Below are positions 1-10,081 of a stretch of 12,943 nt of DNA, piece after piece. The notes beneath the pieces were generated by a model that saw only the letters and a program-made list of their open reading frames with translations, did not search any database and was not told the DNA's origin. Origin of the DNA: Tieghemiomyces parasiticus (lineage: Eukaryota > Kickxellomycota > Dimargaritomycetes > Dimargaritales > Dimargaritaceae); assembly GCA_027575765.1 (NCBI GenBank), contig JANBPT010001177.1:1-12943 (forward strand), in the 5' to 3' direction. Numbering within the stretch: position 1 is the stretch's first letter; each line of letters starts with the position of its first letter. A program made the translations under genes and the position numbers.

Positions 1-3000
1 CCATGCTCGTTTTTCACCAGAGGCGGGAGGCTCTGGCTAATATTTTTTTCGCACTTTTTTCCTCGCCGCGTCACCTCTCCCCCTTCCTCTATTCGCCAGC
101 GATTTTCGCCCCTCTGACCCTTCCTCCACATTCCGCTGCCGTCCTTCATAGTCACCATTGTGTAAGCCACAATGTCCATCACTCTGCCACTGGAAGGGGC
201 GGATAGGGTTTGGGGCAACCTATGCTTTCCTTCCTTCAATCTGCAGTGTCTGGCGAAAGGTTGCCGTGGTGAGCTGTCAACGTCCAAGACCAGAGACCAG
301 GGGGATAGCGGGTGGATGGAGTTTTGTGCCACCAACGGGGAGGGAGCACTTCCTCCCCCTTACAAACCGGAGACCGCGTATCACCCCACAGGCCAACCCT
401 TATCACGTGAGTTGGGCGCCAGAGGGCCGTCGCGGCTTTTCATTGGCTATAGTACAGATAGGTGGTGGTTCAGTGGCTCCCATCACAAGACGCAGTCGTG
501 GGGAGCCGAGCGATACCTGCAGGGATCCATAACTAAACATCGCCACTGACCACCACCAACGTGGATGCGAACAAGGCTGGTGACTCGCCTAAGGCCACCT
601 CGGGAAGATCTTTCTTTGTACCATGTGAGGATGAAATGCCCGCGTTAAGGGAAAGTTCCCCGGCCCACTATTGACAATATTTGGACACTATGTTCACGAT
701 TCTGACCGAGGATGTGGCTCGAATAGGGCCACTTTGCCGGGCCCTTGGCAGCCAACGGACGCCAGATGTGGGCTGTCTATGGTCATATCTCGCCACCATT
801 TTAATGAGTATTGCCCAACAAGGTCAACAATTTCCAGAATACTGAAGTATTGGTCTACACCTGTGGGAATAATATGGCGGTGCCGCAACGCAGTAGCGCT
901 GAAATTGCAGTTAGCCTGGGAACTGCGCCACGCAATCGACGCTGCGTCCCTATGTAGCCAACAGCCCTTATATATACACAGTACAACTAAAGCTCTATCC
1001 GGCCGTCCTGATTAATTGTATACCCGATTTGTTATAGACAATACGGCTCTGCTACGTACTGCAGAAATAGTTACTTTAGGTAGCACTAGTAGCAACACAG
1101 GCGCGATCCATCTACAAGGATCACGGTTTGTAGATGAAGGATTGGCATTTGGTATTTGGCGCAAAAGCGGCCTTTACGGGCTGGGTTGTCCTGATACCTA
1201 GCAGATACCATGCAATATTTTCATTGGGCGTGCTATAATTGACAGCTGGTACGCTGTTGCCGTGCGACGGGGCTCATGGATCGTTGAAGAGGCTTAATTA
1301 AACAACTTCCCGTATAAGGCGTTGATTAGGGGTTCTGCCATCATCATGCGTAAATTCTTTTGACCATCACCAGGCCACATGACAAGATGACCGTGCTACC
1401 AGTGGGTAAAGCGACACGGAAATATAATTGCCCCCGCATTTTACCAGGGCCACGTTAACCAGCACCCAATCACCACCAAAACCCGAGCCCCCTACTTTTT
1501 TACCTTCCGAGAGGGGCGCAATCCCCACGGTCCCACTTGGTTGCTCACTTGATTAGCGAACAACACTCCTACTACCTGCCCGAATGACCTCATGCCAATG
1601 GGTTCAGCATAGGTTGGGGGGGGGACCAACAGCTTTCGTCGCTGCTACCGTTCACCCATCTGCAATCAAACCACATGCTACATATGTTGGTAAACCTGCC
1701 AGCCTATTACTTACCGGTTGGCCTAGAAGCACTGGTATCGACTTATCTGAGGGCTTGGTATGTGGCGGGTTGCTGATGTGCATCAGGATGAATGACCCGG
1801 CAGCAAAGTGCAAGTCAAGTGGCGAATCCAATGCAATGTTTAGTAAAACGTTATCTTTTGGAACAGAAGAGGTGTTCAGTGCTAGAGTGGCGGGTGGAGG
1901 TTGACGTGCATTAAAAAAAATCAAACGGACAACCCTATATAGGAACGGCTAAACGAGGCAGGCAGAAAAGACAGAGGCCCGAAGCCGAATAACTCCAAAG
2001 TATATTAACCCGAAGGAGATCGGCTAGACTTGGGCTAACAACGATGGTTAGTATTACCACCGTATCAGTTAACTATAGCCAGGTTTGAACATAGCAGCGA
2101 AAGCAGGCCATTGGTTTGATTGGTATCATGGAGAATCTGTCTTGCTGCGTGGGAGGCGCGGCCATCATGCAGTCCAGCTTAGAACGGGTCCGAACCCGAG
2201 GTGGCAGAGTTGGAAAGTATTAGGGTATGTTAGACCTAGTGCACAACATGGAAATGCGGGGTGGTCTGTAACCTTTATTACGGTACCAAGAGACCTTAAA
2301 GTTTTATATTAAACGAATGTAGCCCGATAGCTAGAGCCCGGACACCGAAGTGACACACGATGCATCTGTCAGGCACGCGGGGGCTACCGATACGATATAG
2401 GTCACGCTTGTTCACAAGCGTAACCAAAATCCGCCGTCTCCTCCTTAAGTTGTAGTAAACTCCCATCTAAGCCAGTGCCCTCACCCGCCCTAACGAGGCG
2501 GCCAAGTGGGCCCATACCAACACAAAAAAAAAACTCCGCGATTTTGAAACTCCTTCCGATCGGCAGTCTCCAGCGGAAGCAGCCTCTGCCTGCGGACTGG
2601 TCACCGCCCCCTCCCCACCCAAAGCGGCTTAGCAGATTAACTACTGGTACAGGCCACGTCTGGTCGGCCGCCATTCCTGCTTGGTCACATTCATCACCTC
2701 ACTGGCCACTCGGTGCTGTGGTGAGCCCATATTTCCGGTGCCATAAGCGTGAAGCACTCCTGACTAAGGCCCACGCGGAGGTCTGCACTTCCCATCACTG
2801 GGCCCGGGGGTGGGGGAGGACTGGCCTGGCCTGGCGTCCATGGAAGATGCCCAATGGAAGGCTCTTCCCACCCGGCGCGCCCAACCCCCTGACTAGCCTA
2901 CCCTTGTAGCACCAGCGTAGGCTCTCTCCGCCCTCAGGTATCAACTTTGAAAACCGGCGCAGTCACCGGCTCTGGCTCTTGGGTGACCCGGACTCCCATC

Positions 3001-3083
3001 CGCCACCCTCTCCTCTCCACTAATCGCTTCGCTACATCGTTTTACTCTGGCTTAGCTGCCCCACAGCCGGGCCTCTTCCCTTC
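1..3083. other. Gene-poor region with no supportable gene
   Basis: No reading frame here shows a recognisable domain, a convincing codon pattern or a splice structure that extends it. The longest frames (158-532, 172-549, 2475-2909 on plus; 1652-1924 and 2402-2674 on minus) overlap each other, and several begin at GTG or TTG rather than ATG. The left edge (about 50-160) is strongly pyrimidine-rich, like the leaders of the real genes in this window. It is followed by an ATG at 172 opening a 125-codon frame of no known family. A nine-G run sits at 1616-1624. An exon of an unrecognised gene, or decayed coding sequence, cannot be excluded. Confidence 0.6.
969..976 (+). promoter_or_regulatory. Isolated TATA-box-like element
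   Basis: The octamer TATATATA followed by C matches the TATA cores seen ahead of the secreted-protein gene at 12287 and the short frame at 11035. The first ATG downstream is at 1134 and opens only a 34-codon frame (1134-1238) rich in hydrophobic and aromatic residues. No convincing coding region follows. It may be chance AT sequence, the promoter of a noncoding transcript, or a leftover of a lost gene. Confidence 0.25.
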
Positions 3084-3084
3084 A

Positions 3085-3103
3085 ATATAGCGAGCGCTAT
3101 ATA
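3085..3103 (+). promoter_or_regulatory. TATA box within an inverted repeat, promoter of the LRR gene
   Basis: ATATAGCG (3085-3092) and CGCTATAT (3095-3102) form a perfect inverted repeat with a two-base spacer. The right arm overlaps a TATATA core at 3098-3103. From there to the ATG at 3284 there is no other ATG, and the interval is pyrimidine-rich with a nine-C run (3153-3161), as expected for a leader of roughly 150 nt. A second TATATA (3245-3250) lies only about 35 bases before the ATG and would leave almost no leader, so it is the less likely promoter. Confidence 0.45.
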
Positions 3104-3283
3104 GTGTGTAACGTTGAAGGCCCACATTGGATACGCTACCCTCCTCCGCCTTCCCCCCCCCATTCACGAGCGCACGCCATCTCGTTACCGAGGCCCAACC
3201 TCCGGCAGTTATTCTGCCGCGTCTCCCCGTCCGGTCCCACCACGTATATACTCCTGCCCGGCCCCGAATACACCTCAGTCACC

Positions 3284-4714
3284 ATGGTCCACGCCCCTGG
3301 TAGCCCAACTGCTCCACCAGCAGGGGCCAGCGCCACGGCAGCCTATCACCTGCTCCTACTCTGCCTGGACAATTTCGGCGACTACTTTGCGCAGGAGCTG
3401 TCCAAAGAGAACTTGGGAGCTCTCCGGCTCGTCAACCGGGCGGTCAGCACCCGCGTTTCCCGGCACCTCCTGAGTCAACAATATCTCAATTATCCCGTGC
3501 TCAATGATCCCGACCACTTTCACACCTTCCGGACCGTTGTCGAGCCCTACAACGCCATGGTCACGCGGCTGCAGTGTCGACTCCGCCTGCCGTGGACCTA
3601 TCGGGCCGCGGCAGCCCTGAAGGATCACCTGCGGTCCTTGACCAATCTCCGTAACCTGACCATCGAGTACCGTGTCGGGTTTACCATGCCGGACTTGAAC
3701 GACTTGCTGCTATGCGTCACCCCACGGCTCGAAGGCCTCTACCTCGTCCGGCGCTTCCAACCGCTCCCACACGTTGACCAGGCCGGTGGCCTGGCGTCCC
3801 GGCCGATCGTTCCGCGGCACCCGTCCGTGGGCGACCCGCTGGAGCGGCTCCTGGACAATGTGCCCATGGCCGGGATCCGCCACCTCCATAACCTACGGCG
3901 GTTCGTCGCGCTCCGTCACTACGGATTCACGGACGACGTCCATGCGGCCATCTACCGAGCCTGCCCTAAACTGGTGAGCGCCACCTTCGACGACGCTCTC
4001 ATTACTGACGTGGCCCTCCAGACCCTCGTGCGGCGGCCCAACCACGCCCGGCTCTTCAAGCGACTCGATTTTATCAATTGTTCCCACGTGACCGACGTCG
4101 GTATCATTAAGGCGCTTAAACACAGTCCCCGTCTGCTCTGTCTGACGGTCAGTCAGTGCGACCGTGTCACCGGCAGATTCCTTGACCCGCTCGTACCCCA
4201 CTGGCTGCCTCGGCTCTACCAGCTCAAAATCAGCGGTGTCGATCATCTTCCCGAGCTCGGCTTCAGCCCGCTCTCATTCCACCGTGTCTTCCGGTACCCG
4301 TGGCCCCAACTCCAAGCGATAGATTTTCGAAAAGTCCAACTCGACGACGCCGGTCTGGCCGCCCTAGTGGCGAGCTGTACTCGGCTCCGTAGGATCGCTC
4401 TCATCAAGTGTGACTTGATCTTGGCCAGTTATCCGCTTTTGTTCACCCGGTGCCCCCACCTCGAATACGTCGACCTCCGCCCGAGTCACCACCGGATGCT
4501 CCGCACCACGGATTATTTGCAGGGTCCAGTGGTCTGCTATAAACTTACGACCCTCCTACTCAACGGGCCTGCCTTGCAACCCGCACCCTTCTTCGAGTAT
4601 CTATCGGCCCTACCGAGGCTCAAAGAGCTTACCTTGGTGGGCACAGAGCACAATGCCGAGTTCGCCCGCCTGGAGGCGGCTTATCCGGCCGTCAAGGTGA
4701 CCTTTGGGAGATAG
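3284..4714 (+). CDS. F-box-like leucine-rich-repeat protein
   Basis: This is a single-exon gene of 476 residues. The start is the first ATG after the TATA element and sits in a good context (CACC before ATG). The frame is open upstream, but only from a GTG at 3104. After a Pro/Ala-rich head (1-20), residues 21-63 look like a divergent F-box: a Leu-rich helix, then GALRLVNRAV and more helix. From about residue 115 to the end there are irregular leucine-rich repeats of the RNI/cysteine-containing type, clearest at 258-308 (LDFINCSHVTDVGI, then LTVSQCDRVTG) and 342-393 (IDFRKVQLDDAGLAALV). In known FBXL proteins this layout makes a substrate receptor for an SCF ubiquitin ligase, with the repeats binding the target. 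That role is inference here because the F-box match is weak. No signal peptide or membrane segment is visible. The gene converges on PEX2, with 214 bases between the stop codons. It could instead be an LRR protein without SCF function. Confidence 0.78.
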   Translation: MVHAPGSPTAPPAGASATAAYHLLLLCLDNFGDYFAQELSKENLGALRLVNRAVSTRVSRHLLSQQYLNYPVLNDPDHFHTFRTVVEPYNAMVTRLQCRLRLPWTYRAAAALKDHLRSLTNLRNLTIEYRVGFTMPDLNDLLLCVTPRLEGLYLVRRFQPLPHVDQAGGLASRPIVPRHPSVGDPLERLLDNVPMAGIRHLHNLRRFVALRHYGFTDDVHAAIYRACPKLVSATFDDALITDVALQTLVRRPNHARLFKRLDFINCSHVTDVGIIKALKHSPRLLCLTVSQCDRVTGRFLDPLVPHWLPRLYQLKISGVDHLPELGFSPLSFHRVFRYPWPQLQAIDFRKVQLDDAGLAALVASCTRLRRIALIKCDLILASYPLLFTRCPHLEYVDLRPSHHRMLRTTDYLQGPVVCYKLTTLLLNGPALQPAPFFEYLSALPRLKELTLVGTEHNAEFARLEAAYPAVKVTFGR

Positions 4715-4928
4715 CGGTGACCCTTCCTGAAGGCACTGCGGTTCGCTACAAATGACTAAAACTACGTGGCCCAACCGACTATTATACTTATCCTTTTTTT
4801 GACTTGCTAATGTGGCTTAATCACCTGTACTAATATATCACCCTTAAAAGTCAATACCATATGTTAGCACCCTTCCGCATGACGCCTTTTTATCTTGCGA
4901 GGACCCACCACTGGAGTCTTCAGCAGAC
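4715..4928. other. Convergent intergenic spacer (3' ends of two genes)
   Basis: This short AT-richer spacer lies between the stop codon of the LRR gene and that of PEX2 and must carry both polyadenylation sites. No AATAAA is present on either strand. AT-rich stretches such as the one around 4830-4860 are the likeliest positions. A seven-T run lies at 4794-4800. Confidence 0.6.
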
Positions 4929-6937
4929 TTAGTCGCACCATTCGTTGGCCTCTAATCGCCGCATACTCTTGACTGACTGGCCGCAGCGGAGGCAGGCGTG
5001 ATCCTGGGCGTCGATGGCCATCTGTGACACCAGGCATACGTAGCAAAATATATGGCCGCAGTTGGTCACGTACGGGACGCGGACCCGGCACCGGGCGGCA
5101 GTGGCCTCGGGTAGCGGGTCTGTAGTGATGGGCAATACGGCCCTGGTGTGACTGGGTCCTCCGCCTAGGCAAATGACGCACACACCGCGCGGGATGCGGG
5201 CCATCGCTTCGGCCTGGGCCTGGTCCGGCTGGCTGGTCGGGAGACCGAGGCGCTCGGCGGTACGTTGGTAGCCCCGCTGGAGGCTCCGCTTAAGTCGGCG
5301 GGGGCTGACCAATGGTAGGATGAACATGAGGAATTCCTAGGGGCCGATACAATATATAGAAAAAAAAGAGCCGGATTGGTTGGTAAAGGGTGAGTTGGGC
5401 AGGATAAGACGTGAAGGTAGCCGAAAGAGTAAGTATGCGGCCACGAGTGTAAAAGAAAAAGCAACAAACCGGTAACGAGTACTTACTGTGAAGGCATACC
5501 ACACCATCTGACGGTTCAAATACTCGTAGCTGACCTGGGATTGCATCTGCGGACGGGAATAGACCAATCGCATGCCTAGCAGACGCGTTAGGAGGGACTT
5601 GTAGCTTGAATGGGGGAGTAAAAGTATCGTGGAACCAGAGTGAGATGGGCGTTGCTTTGGGGGGGGGGAGGGCACGGCTTTGCGGCGGCCTAGTAACCAG
5701 ATGTTGTAAAACTTACCGACCCGAGTACAAGAAGGCGAGAAAGTTTACCATCGACAGTGTGTGGTACCATTTGTCAACAAACTGGAGTGCCTGCCAGGCT
5801 TTTTTGCGTGGTGACGTCTGCGCAATGGGGTAGACGAGTGTCGACGTTAAGTGGGGGGGGGTCGTTAAAGATACTGACCAGATTTCGGCCGGGATACTCA
5901 GGCTAGATCGGAACCATATTGTTTGGCCAGATGCGGTATAAATTCGGAAATCCGGTCAGCGATTTACCTCCGGTAGTTCACCCCAGCCCTGGTCGGTCAA
6001 ATGGCGGTTAGTGCGGGTCCACAGGTACTGACCGCCGACGAGCAGGGTCCCGTAGAGAATTTTCTGACCTTGCGTGAGCGGAGCGTTGCCGGGTACGAAC
6101 CGATCTGGCGATACAGGTCACAACGAGGTGGGGGCCATCAATTGTTACAGTGGCGAGGGTTAGGCTCGCATGTCAAGCTACCATCGAGTCCTGCGGTCTG
6201 GCCTGCTGCCCACCTCCTGTCGGTCTACAGTTTTCTCCACTAACTTACTACGCTGGTGCTTGAATTCATTCCGATACCGCAGGTTCTGCAGTTCGGCACC
6301 GTAAGTGGCATTCTGGGACCGGGCTACCGTTAGACCGTAAATGGCCAGTTGGAACAGCGCCGTGATTTCCGGCTCCAATCTAGTGACGAGGGTACTCTGT
6401 GATACAGGTGAGGATGGCATAATGGTAATTGTATAGGTGGGAGGGGTTTAGTCCATTGTCCTTGGGAGCTCATGGCCAATAACGTCCATCCAACTTCATC
6501 AGCACCTGGATCCTGGAGCAGCTGGGGATTATCCGTACCTTAAATAGCCGGACACCTTCCTGCCACTGCTGCTTGAGAGTATCGAGTAAATCGGCATCGA
6601 GGAGATCAGTATCGAGCTGGCTGACCCGAGCAACGTGCTCGCCCTTGACGGGTAGCCAGGTACGAAGTCGAGCGGGCCAGGTTGCCGGGGATAGGATAGT
6701 ACGCAAAGGGTGAGTTGCAGACGAGGAAACGTCGGTGGTGACGGGGCGCGGGTGAAACTGGTCGTGCCAGTAAGCAGCTCGGGGCGCGGCCTCTTGCTGT
6801 GCTGGCTCGTAGAATGCCCGGCGGTCTACCACGTTGTCGAAAGGGATGGGTAGCGAGGAGGATGCGGGTGGGCTTGCGGCGGCCGCAGTCTCGGTGGCGC
6901 TGCGTTGGGTGTAGCTGTCGAGGGTGTCAGAGGCCAT
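4929..6937 (-). CDS. PEX2: PEX2, peroxisomal RING-finger E3 ubiquitin ligase subunit
   Basis: I read this as six exons on the minus strand: 6937-6539, 6396-6249, 6104-5968, 5817-5717, 5604-5487 and 5336-4929. They give 1311 nt, 436 residues. All five introns (142, 144, 150, 112 and 150 nt) start with GT (GTACGG, GTAAGT, GTAAAT, GTAAGT, GTAAGT) and end with AG, and phases agree at every join. The start is the ATG at 6937; the frame upstream of it has only a TTG. Residues 1-95 are low-complexity. The Pex2/Pex12 domain follows: RVSQLD near 104, TYGAELQNLRYRNE at 164-177, GGQYLWTR, a hydrophobic NFLAFLYSG and LLGMRLVYSRPQ, with several membrane-type helices. A complete C3HC4 RING lies at Cys354, Cys357, Cys394, His396, Cys399, Cys402, Cys416 and Cys419. 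The NCGHIFCYVC and CLRCG spacing is typical of Pex2, not Pex10 or Pex12. In known systems PEX2, PEX10 and PEX12 form the peroxisomal membrane ligase that ubiquitinates the receptor PEX5 for recycling. Length and layout are normal and no breaks were seen. The least certain join is the acceptor at 6105. Confidence 0.93.
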
Positions 6938-8125
6938 GTGGGAAATGGGGGGGGTGTACAGGAGGGGGGTGTAGTAATTCAGATATGATAGTGCTAACAA
7001 ACCAGGTCGTATGCCAAATTCTCATGCGGCCAGGGAGCTATAGCAAGGGTTCAGGAGAGATGCTACAAGGAAAGACGGGTGGGAGGCAGAGCCTGACTTG
7101 ATGTGTCACCATTGGCGTCGGGTATGCGTCCGGTGTTAGAGGCACCGTGGGTATAAGGGCTAGGGGAGGAGTTGGAGTGTGACTAGGATTTGGCCTACAC
7201 GTGACAGACTTGGGCCACTGACGGTCCGGTCGCGATCGAAACGGGTATCGCCATCGCCACTGGTCAGAGTCTTGACCACACCCCTAGCGGATTGTGCGGC
7301 GAGGGCCACCGCCTCGTTTTGGACGCCACCCTTTCGCTACACAACTGAGGGTTTTACCCTGAAGCGTACGAATGGCTCCACGTTTGCTCCAACATCGGCA
7401 AAATAAAGAGAGCATGGCCTGGGCCATAGGCAGTGGCCAAGTCACGTCCGCTATCAGCGTCACACACAAACCCACAGCTTCAACATTTATCCGACTCGAT
7501 GGCCTACAAGTAGATCCTCTGTGGGCTGTACACTCCATCTATCCCCTCCATAGAATGGTACGCGACGGAGGCGTTATTGCCGAATTCCTAATATGCCGGG
7601 CCCAGCTATCCGCTATACCAATAATGGCCGGCGTATGCCTGTCCTTGCCGCCAACCGTATGGTTTCGTCACTGGCGCGACCCGAGCCGAAACAGGCCTTT
7701 CTTTAATTCCCATAGACATCTTTACCCTCGTCGTCGCTAGTTCGCAGTAACCCTTGGCGGCCAAGCGGTCCAGCGTGCCTCCTTTATAACCCCCCGACTT
7801 CCCCGCTGTTATTTGTAGCAGCTTTTCGGTTTGACATTGCACATAAACTTCTACGGTTTATTCGACCCCCATCTCGATACCAACCAGTCTCCCTTCCTTA
7901 AAACTTAACGGTGTTCGCCAATTCGTGTATAATTTCTGCTATGCCACGGCACCATCGCCTCGCTACTACTACCTTTCACCAATTTTTTTCAATCTATAAT
8001 CCGCCACAATTCTCACTGGTTATACCTTTCCCACACCATTTGTCACCTGCATCCGCCTGCGTCAACCACCGTAGGTATTCTCGCCCTCCCACGTCCCTTC
8101 TGACCAACCCACCCCGCAATTGCTC
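6938..8125. other. Divergent spacer between PEX2 and the secreted helical-protein gene
   Basis: About 1.2 kb between two genes that point away from each other, so it should hold both promoters. The first 40 bases, read as PEX2 sense, are C-rich (eight-C run at 6954-6947) and look like its leader; no TATA box is evident for PEX2. The middle has a 122-codon ATG frame on plus (7372-7740) with an overlapping minus frame (7538-7284). Neither resembles a known protein or shows clear coding bias. From about 7860 to 8125 the plus strand becomes pyrimidine-rich, as expected for the leader of the next gene. Confidence 0.6.
7994..8000 (+). promoter_or_regulatory. Possible TATA-like element for the gene at 8126
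   Basis: CTATAAT lies 126 bases before the ATG at 8126. No ATG falls between the two, and the interval is C/T-rich. The spacing is close to that between the TATA box and ATG of the small secreted protein gene (128 bases). A second TATAAT at 7928-7933 is an alternative. The match to a TATA consensus is only partial. Confidence 0.3.
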
Positions 8126-10081
8126 ATGCATCTAGCAAGTCACAGCCTGCTACTGCTGGTGCTACTACTGGTAGTGACAACCGTGGCCTACCCAACGTCG
8201 TATGCCGAGCCATCCGAGGACACTGGCATCGGAGCCATCACGCTCGTTCTGCGGACTCTCAAGCTGCTGTATCTAGCTGTCCAGAGCTACTTCTTTTCGC
8301 TGTTTGGTAGTAGCAGTGATGCTCCACCACCGGTCGATATAGCTACCCTCCAAAAGCTGTGCTCAGCTCAGGTAAGCATTAATACCGTGTAGTCCTGTAC
8401 CCGCCCTACTCTGCGCCTAATTACCGTCGCCTTGCTAGTCGGTGTGGTTTTCTATGGTCTATAGCGTGGAGCCTGAGCCCGCCTTGTCGACCGTCCTCCT
8501 TTATCTGGCTCTGTACGAACGAGGCCCGATCCGCCCGCGCCTTTTTCTTTACACCTTTCCCTCCCCTCCCTTCGTGTCGGGGACTCGAGCCATTCGACGG
8601 GCCTAACCTTACCTTTCTGCCCTTCCCCCTCCCTTTGTCACCCTCCCCACCATTGTTACTTCCCCCTCCCACTCTATCACTGTCAACCCTGTTAGCAAAC
8701 CACGTACCCGGAGCAGCTAATCTGCAAACTGGACGTCATCGCCGACCGGGGCTGCGACCACCAAGTCCAAAACCACTTTCGCCGGCAGGTACAGACGGCC
8801 GGTATTGTCCAGCTGGTGGCTTTCCTCGCTCCAGAATACCAAACCCAGTTCCTCGCCCGCCATCCGGTCCGGTTTACCGTGCCCTCGCTCTCTGGCGGAG
8901 TGTACTACGAGCTTGACCATGCCAACCCGAGCCCGCTCCTCCACGCCCTCCAGCGGGGCGGCCTCGACCAGGTGATGGACATCTGGTCGGCCTTAGATTC
9001 GGTCATATCTCCCCGTACCCAGCTCACCATTCACGAGATCAGTGAGCTCTACCAGCACCCATCACCCTATTTTGTACCCACTGGGCCGTTCGGCCCAGGG
9101 GCCAATACCGTCTCCATGGGGTTCCTGGTTTATGTATGGGAGCGCGTTAAGATGCAGCTCGTGGAGGGCGCCCTCGAAATGGACCACGTGGAAGCCTTGA
9201 AGATCATACTTGAGTATTACGAGTACGGCCAACAGACATCGTCTTCACAAAACGGCGCGGGGACCGCCCCGACGGCACTACGCATGCGGATCATTGTCCG
9301 GGCCTTTGAACTCGGACTGGCCCGGAGCCAGTCGCTGGCCTGGAACTACTATCAGGCCCTAGACGCCGCGAACCAGCAGCTGCTCCGAACCTGCGCCCAG
9401 CAACTCAACTTCCACCGGACGGCTGAAGGACTGGGCACGCAGGCAAGCAAGAGCCAGGCCTTTTGGAACTGGGCAAAAAAGCTTAAGGGCACCGTCGGCC
9501 GCTTGTTTAAACGGTCGGACATGTCAGGTGCGGTTTCGACCCAGTGCCAGCGGATTTTCGGATTAGGCCTTCCACCCGCCGCGGCGTTGAGTACGCCGCC
9601 GATGGCTGGGGTGGCAACTGACGTCTACGGCCAGGCTTCCGCAGGAAATGCGGTGGACCAGACTCCCTCCCTCTCTATACCCGGCGGCTTCAGCAATTTT
9701 AATGAGGTGAGCGAGTCCGATGCCTCGGTACACAACGATGCTGCCGCGGAGGTGCAACCTGCCAGACCGTCCGAATCGGGTGGCTCAACCCTCTATACTG
9801 CAAGTGGACGTGGCTACCAGGCGGCCCGGGAGACCGAAGTGTCGGAGACCACGCCGCTGATGCCCGGGAGTTTTGTTGAGCCACCTGAGCAACCGGTGCT
9901 GCCAAATCCCCCTTTAAGTATGACGACGGCCAACCAATACCCTGAGGAGGATGACGACGAGGATATATTTTACGACGCCCCTTCAGAGTTTCAGATCGAC
10001 ACGGGCGGCACATCTAGCCCGGGCTCTGTCGCCCGCCATACAAGTCCAAGGGATCGAGTGGAACTAGCAGGCATTGTATAA
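8126..10081 (+). CDS. Secreted or membrane-linked helical protein of unknown family
   Basis: Best model: exons 8126-8371, 8439-8573 and 8696-10081, 588 residues. Intron 1 (67 nt) is clear: CAG/GTAAGC donor, CTAAT branch-like site, TTGCTAG acceptor. Intron 2 is less sure. The acceptor CTGTTAG at 8695 is good and needs a phase-0 donor; the only GT in phase is the weak GTGTCG at 8574. The start is the first ATG after a pyrimidine-rich leader. Residues 1-22 are a typical signal peptide (very Leu/Val-rich, then VAYP). A second hydrophobic or amphipathic helix spans about 36-61. Residues 83-380 look mainly helical with scattered cysteines. At 382-400 there is a cationic, Trp-containing helix (FWNWAKKLKG...LFKR) ending in a dibasic KR. 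The remaining roughly 185 residues are Pro/Ser/Thr/Ala-rich and probably disordered, with an acidic block (PEEDDDEDIFYD) near 543-554. I do not recognise the family. It could be a processed extracellular protein or a membrane protein with a long tail. Confidence 0.72.

Noticed and set aside
172..549. A 125-residue gene behind a pyrimidine-rich leader
   Set aside because: It has an ATG and a leader-like upstream sequence, but an overlapping plus frame is equally open, composition is not coding-like, and no domain is seen. It is kept only as a remark.
2402..2909. Opposing frames of 90 and 144 codons
   Set aside because: The plus frame starts at GTG. Both are GC-rich by composition and have no recognisable domain.
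3104..3283. Upstream extension of the LRR protein by 60 residues
   Set aside because: The extension begins at GTG, overlaps the TATA element and covers a proline-rich leader. The ATG at 3284 is the first ATG and has a good context.
4929..5327. A stand-alone 132-residue RING protein
   Set aside because: It is the last exon of PEX2. The frame continues upstream to an acceptor at 5337 and joins the preceding exon in phase with typical Pex2 sequence.
5337..5675. Separate minus-strand genes overlapping the PEX2 introns
   Set aside because: These frames combine one real PEX2 exon with intron sequence read through. The spliced model explains the conserved part and all phases.
7372..7740. A 122-residue plus-strand gene between PEX2 and the helical-protein gene
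   Set aside because: It has an ATG start but no domain, no coding bias and an overlapping open minus frame. It lies where the two divergent promoters should be.
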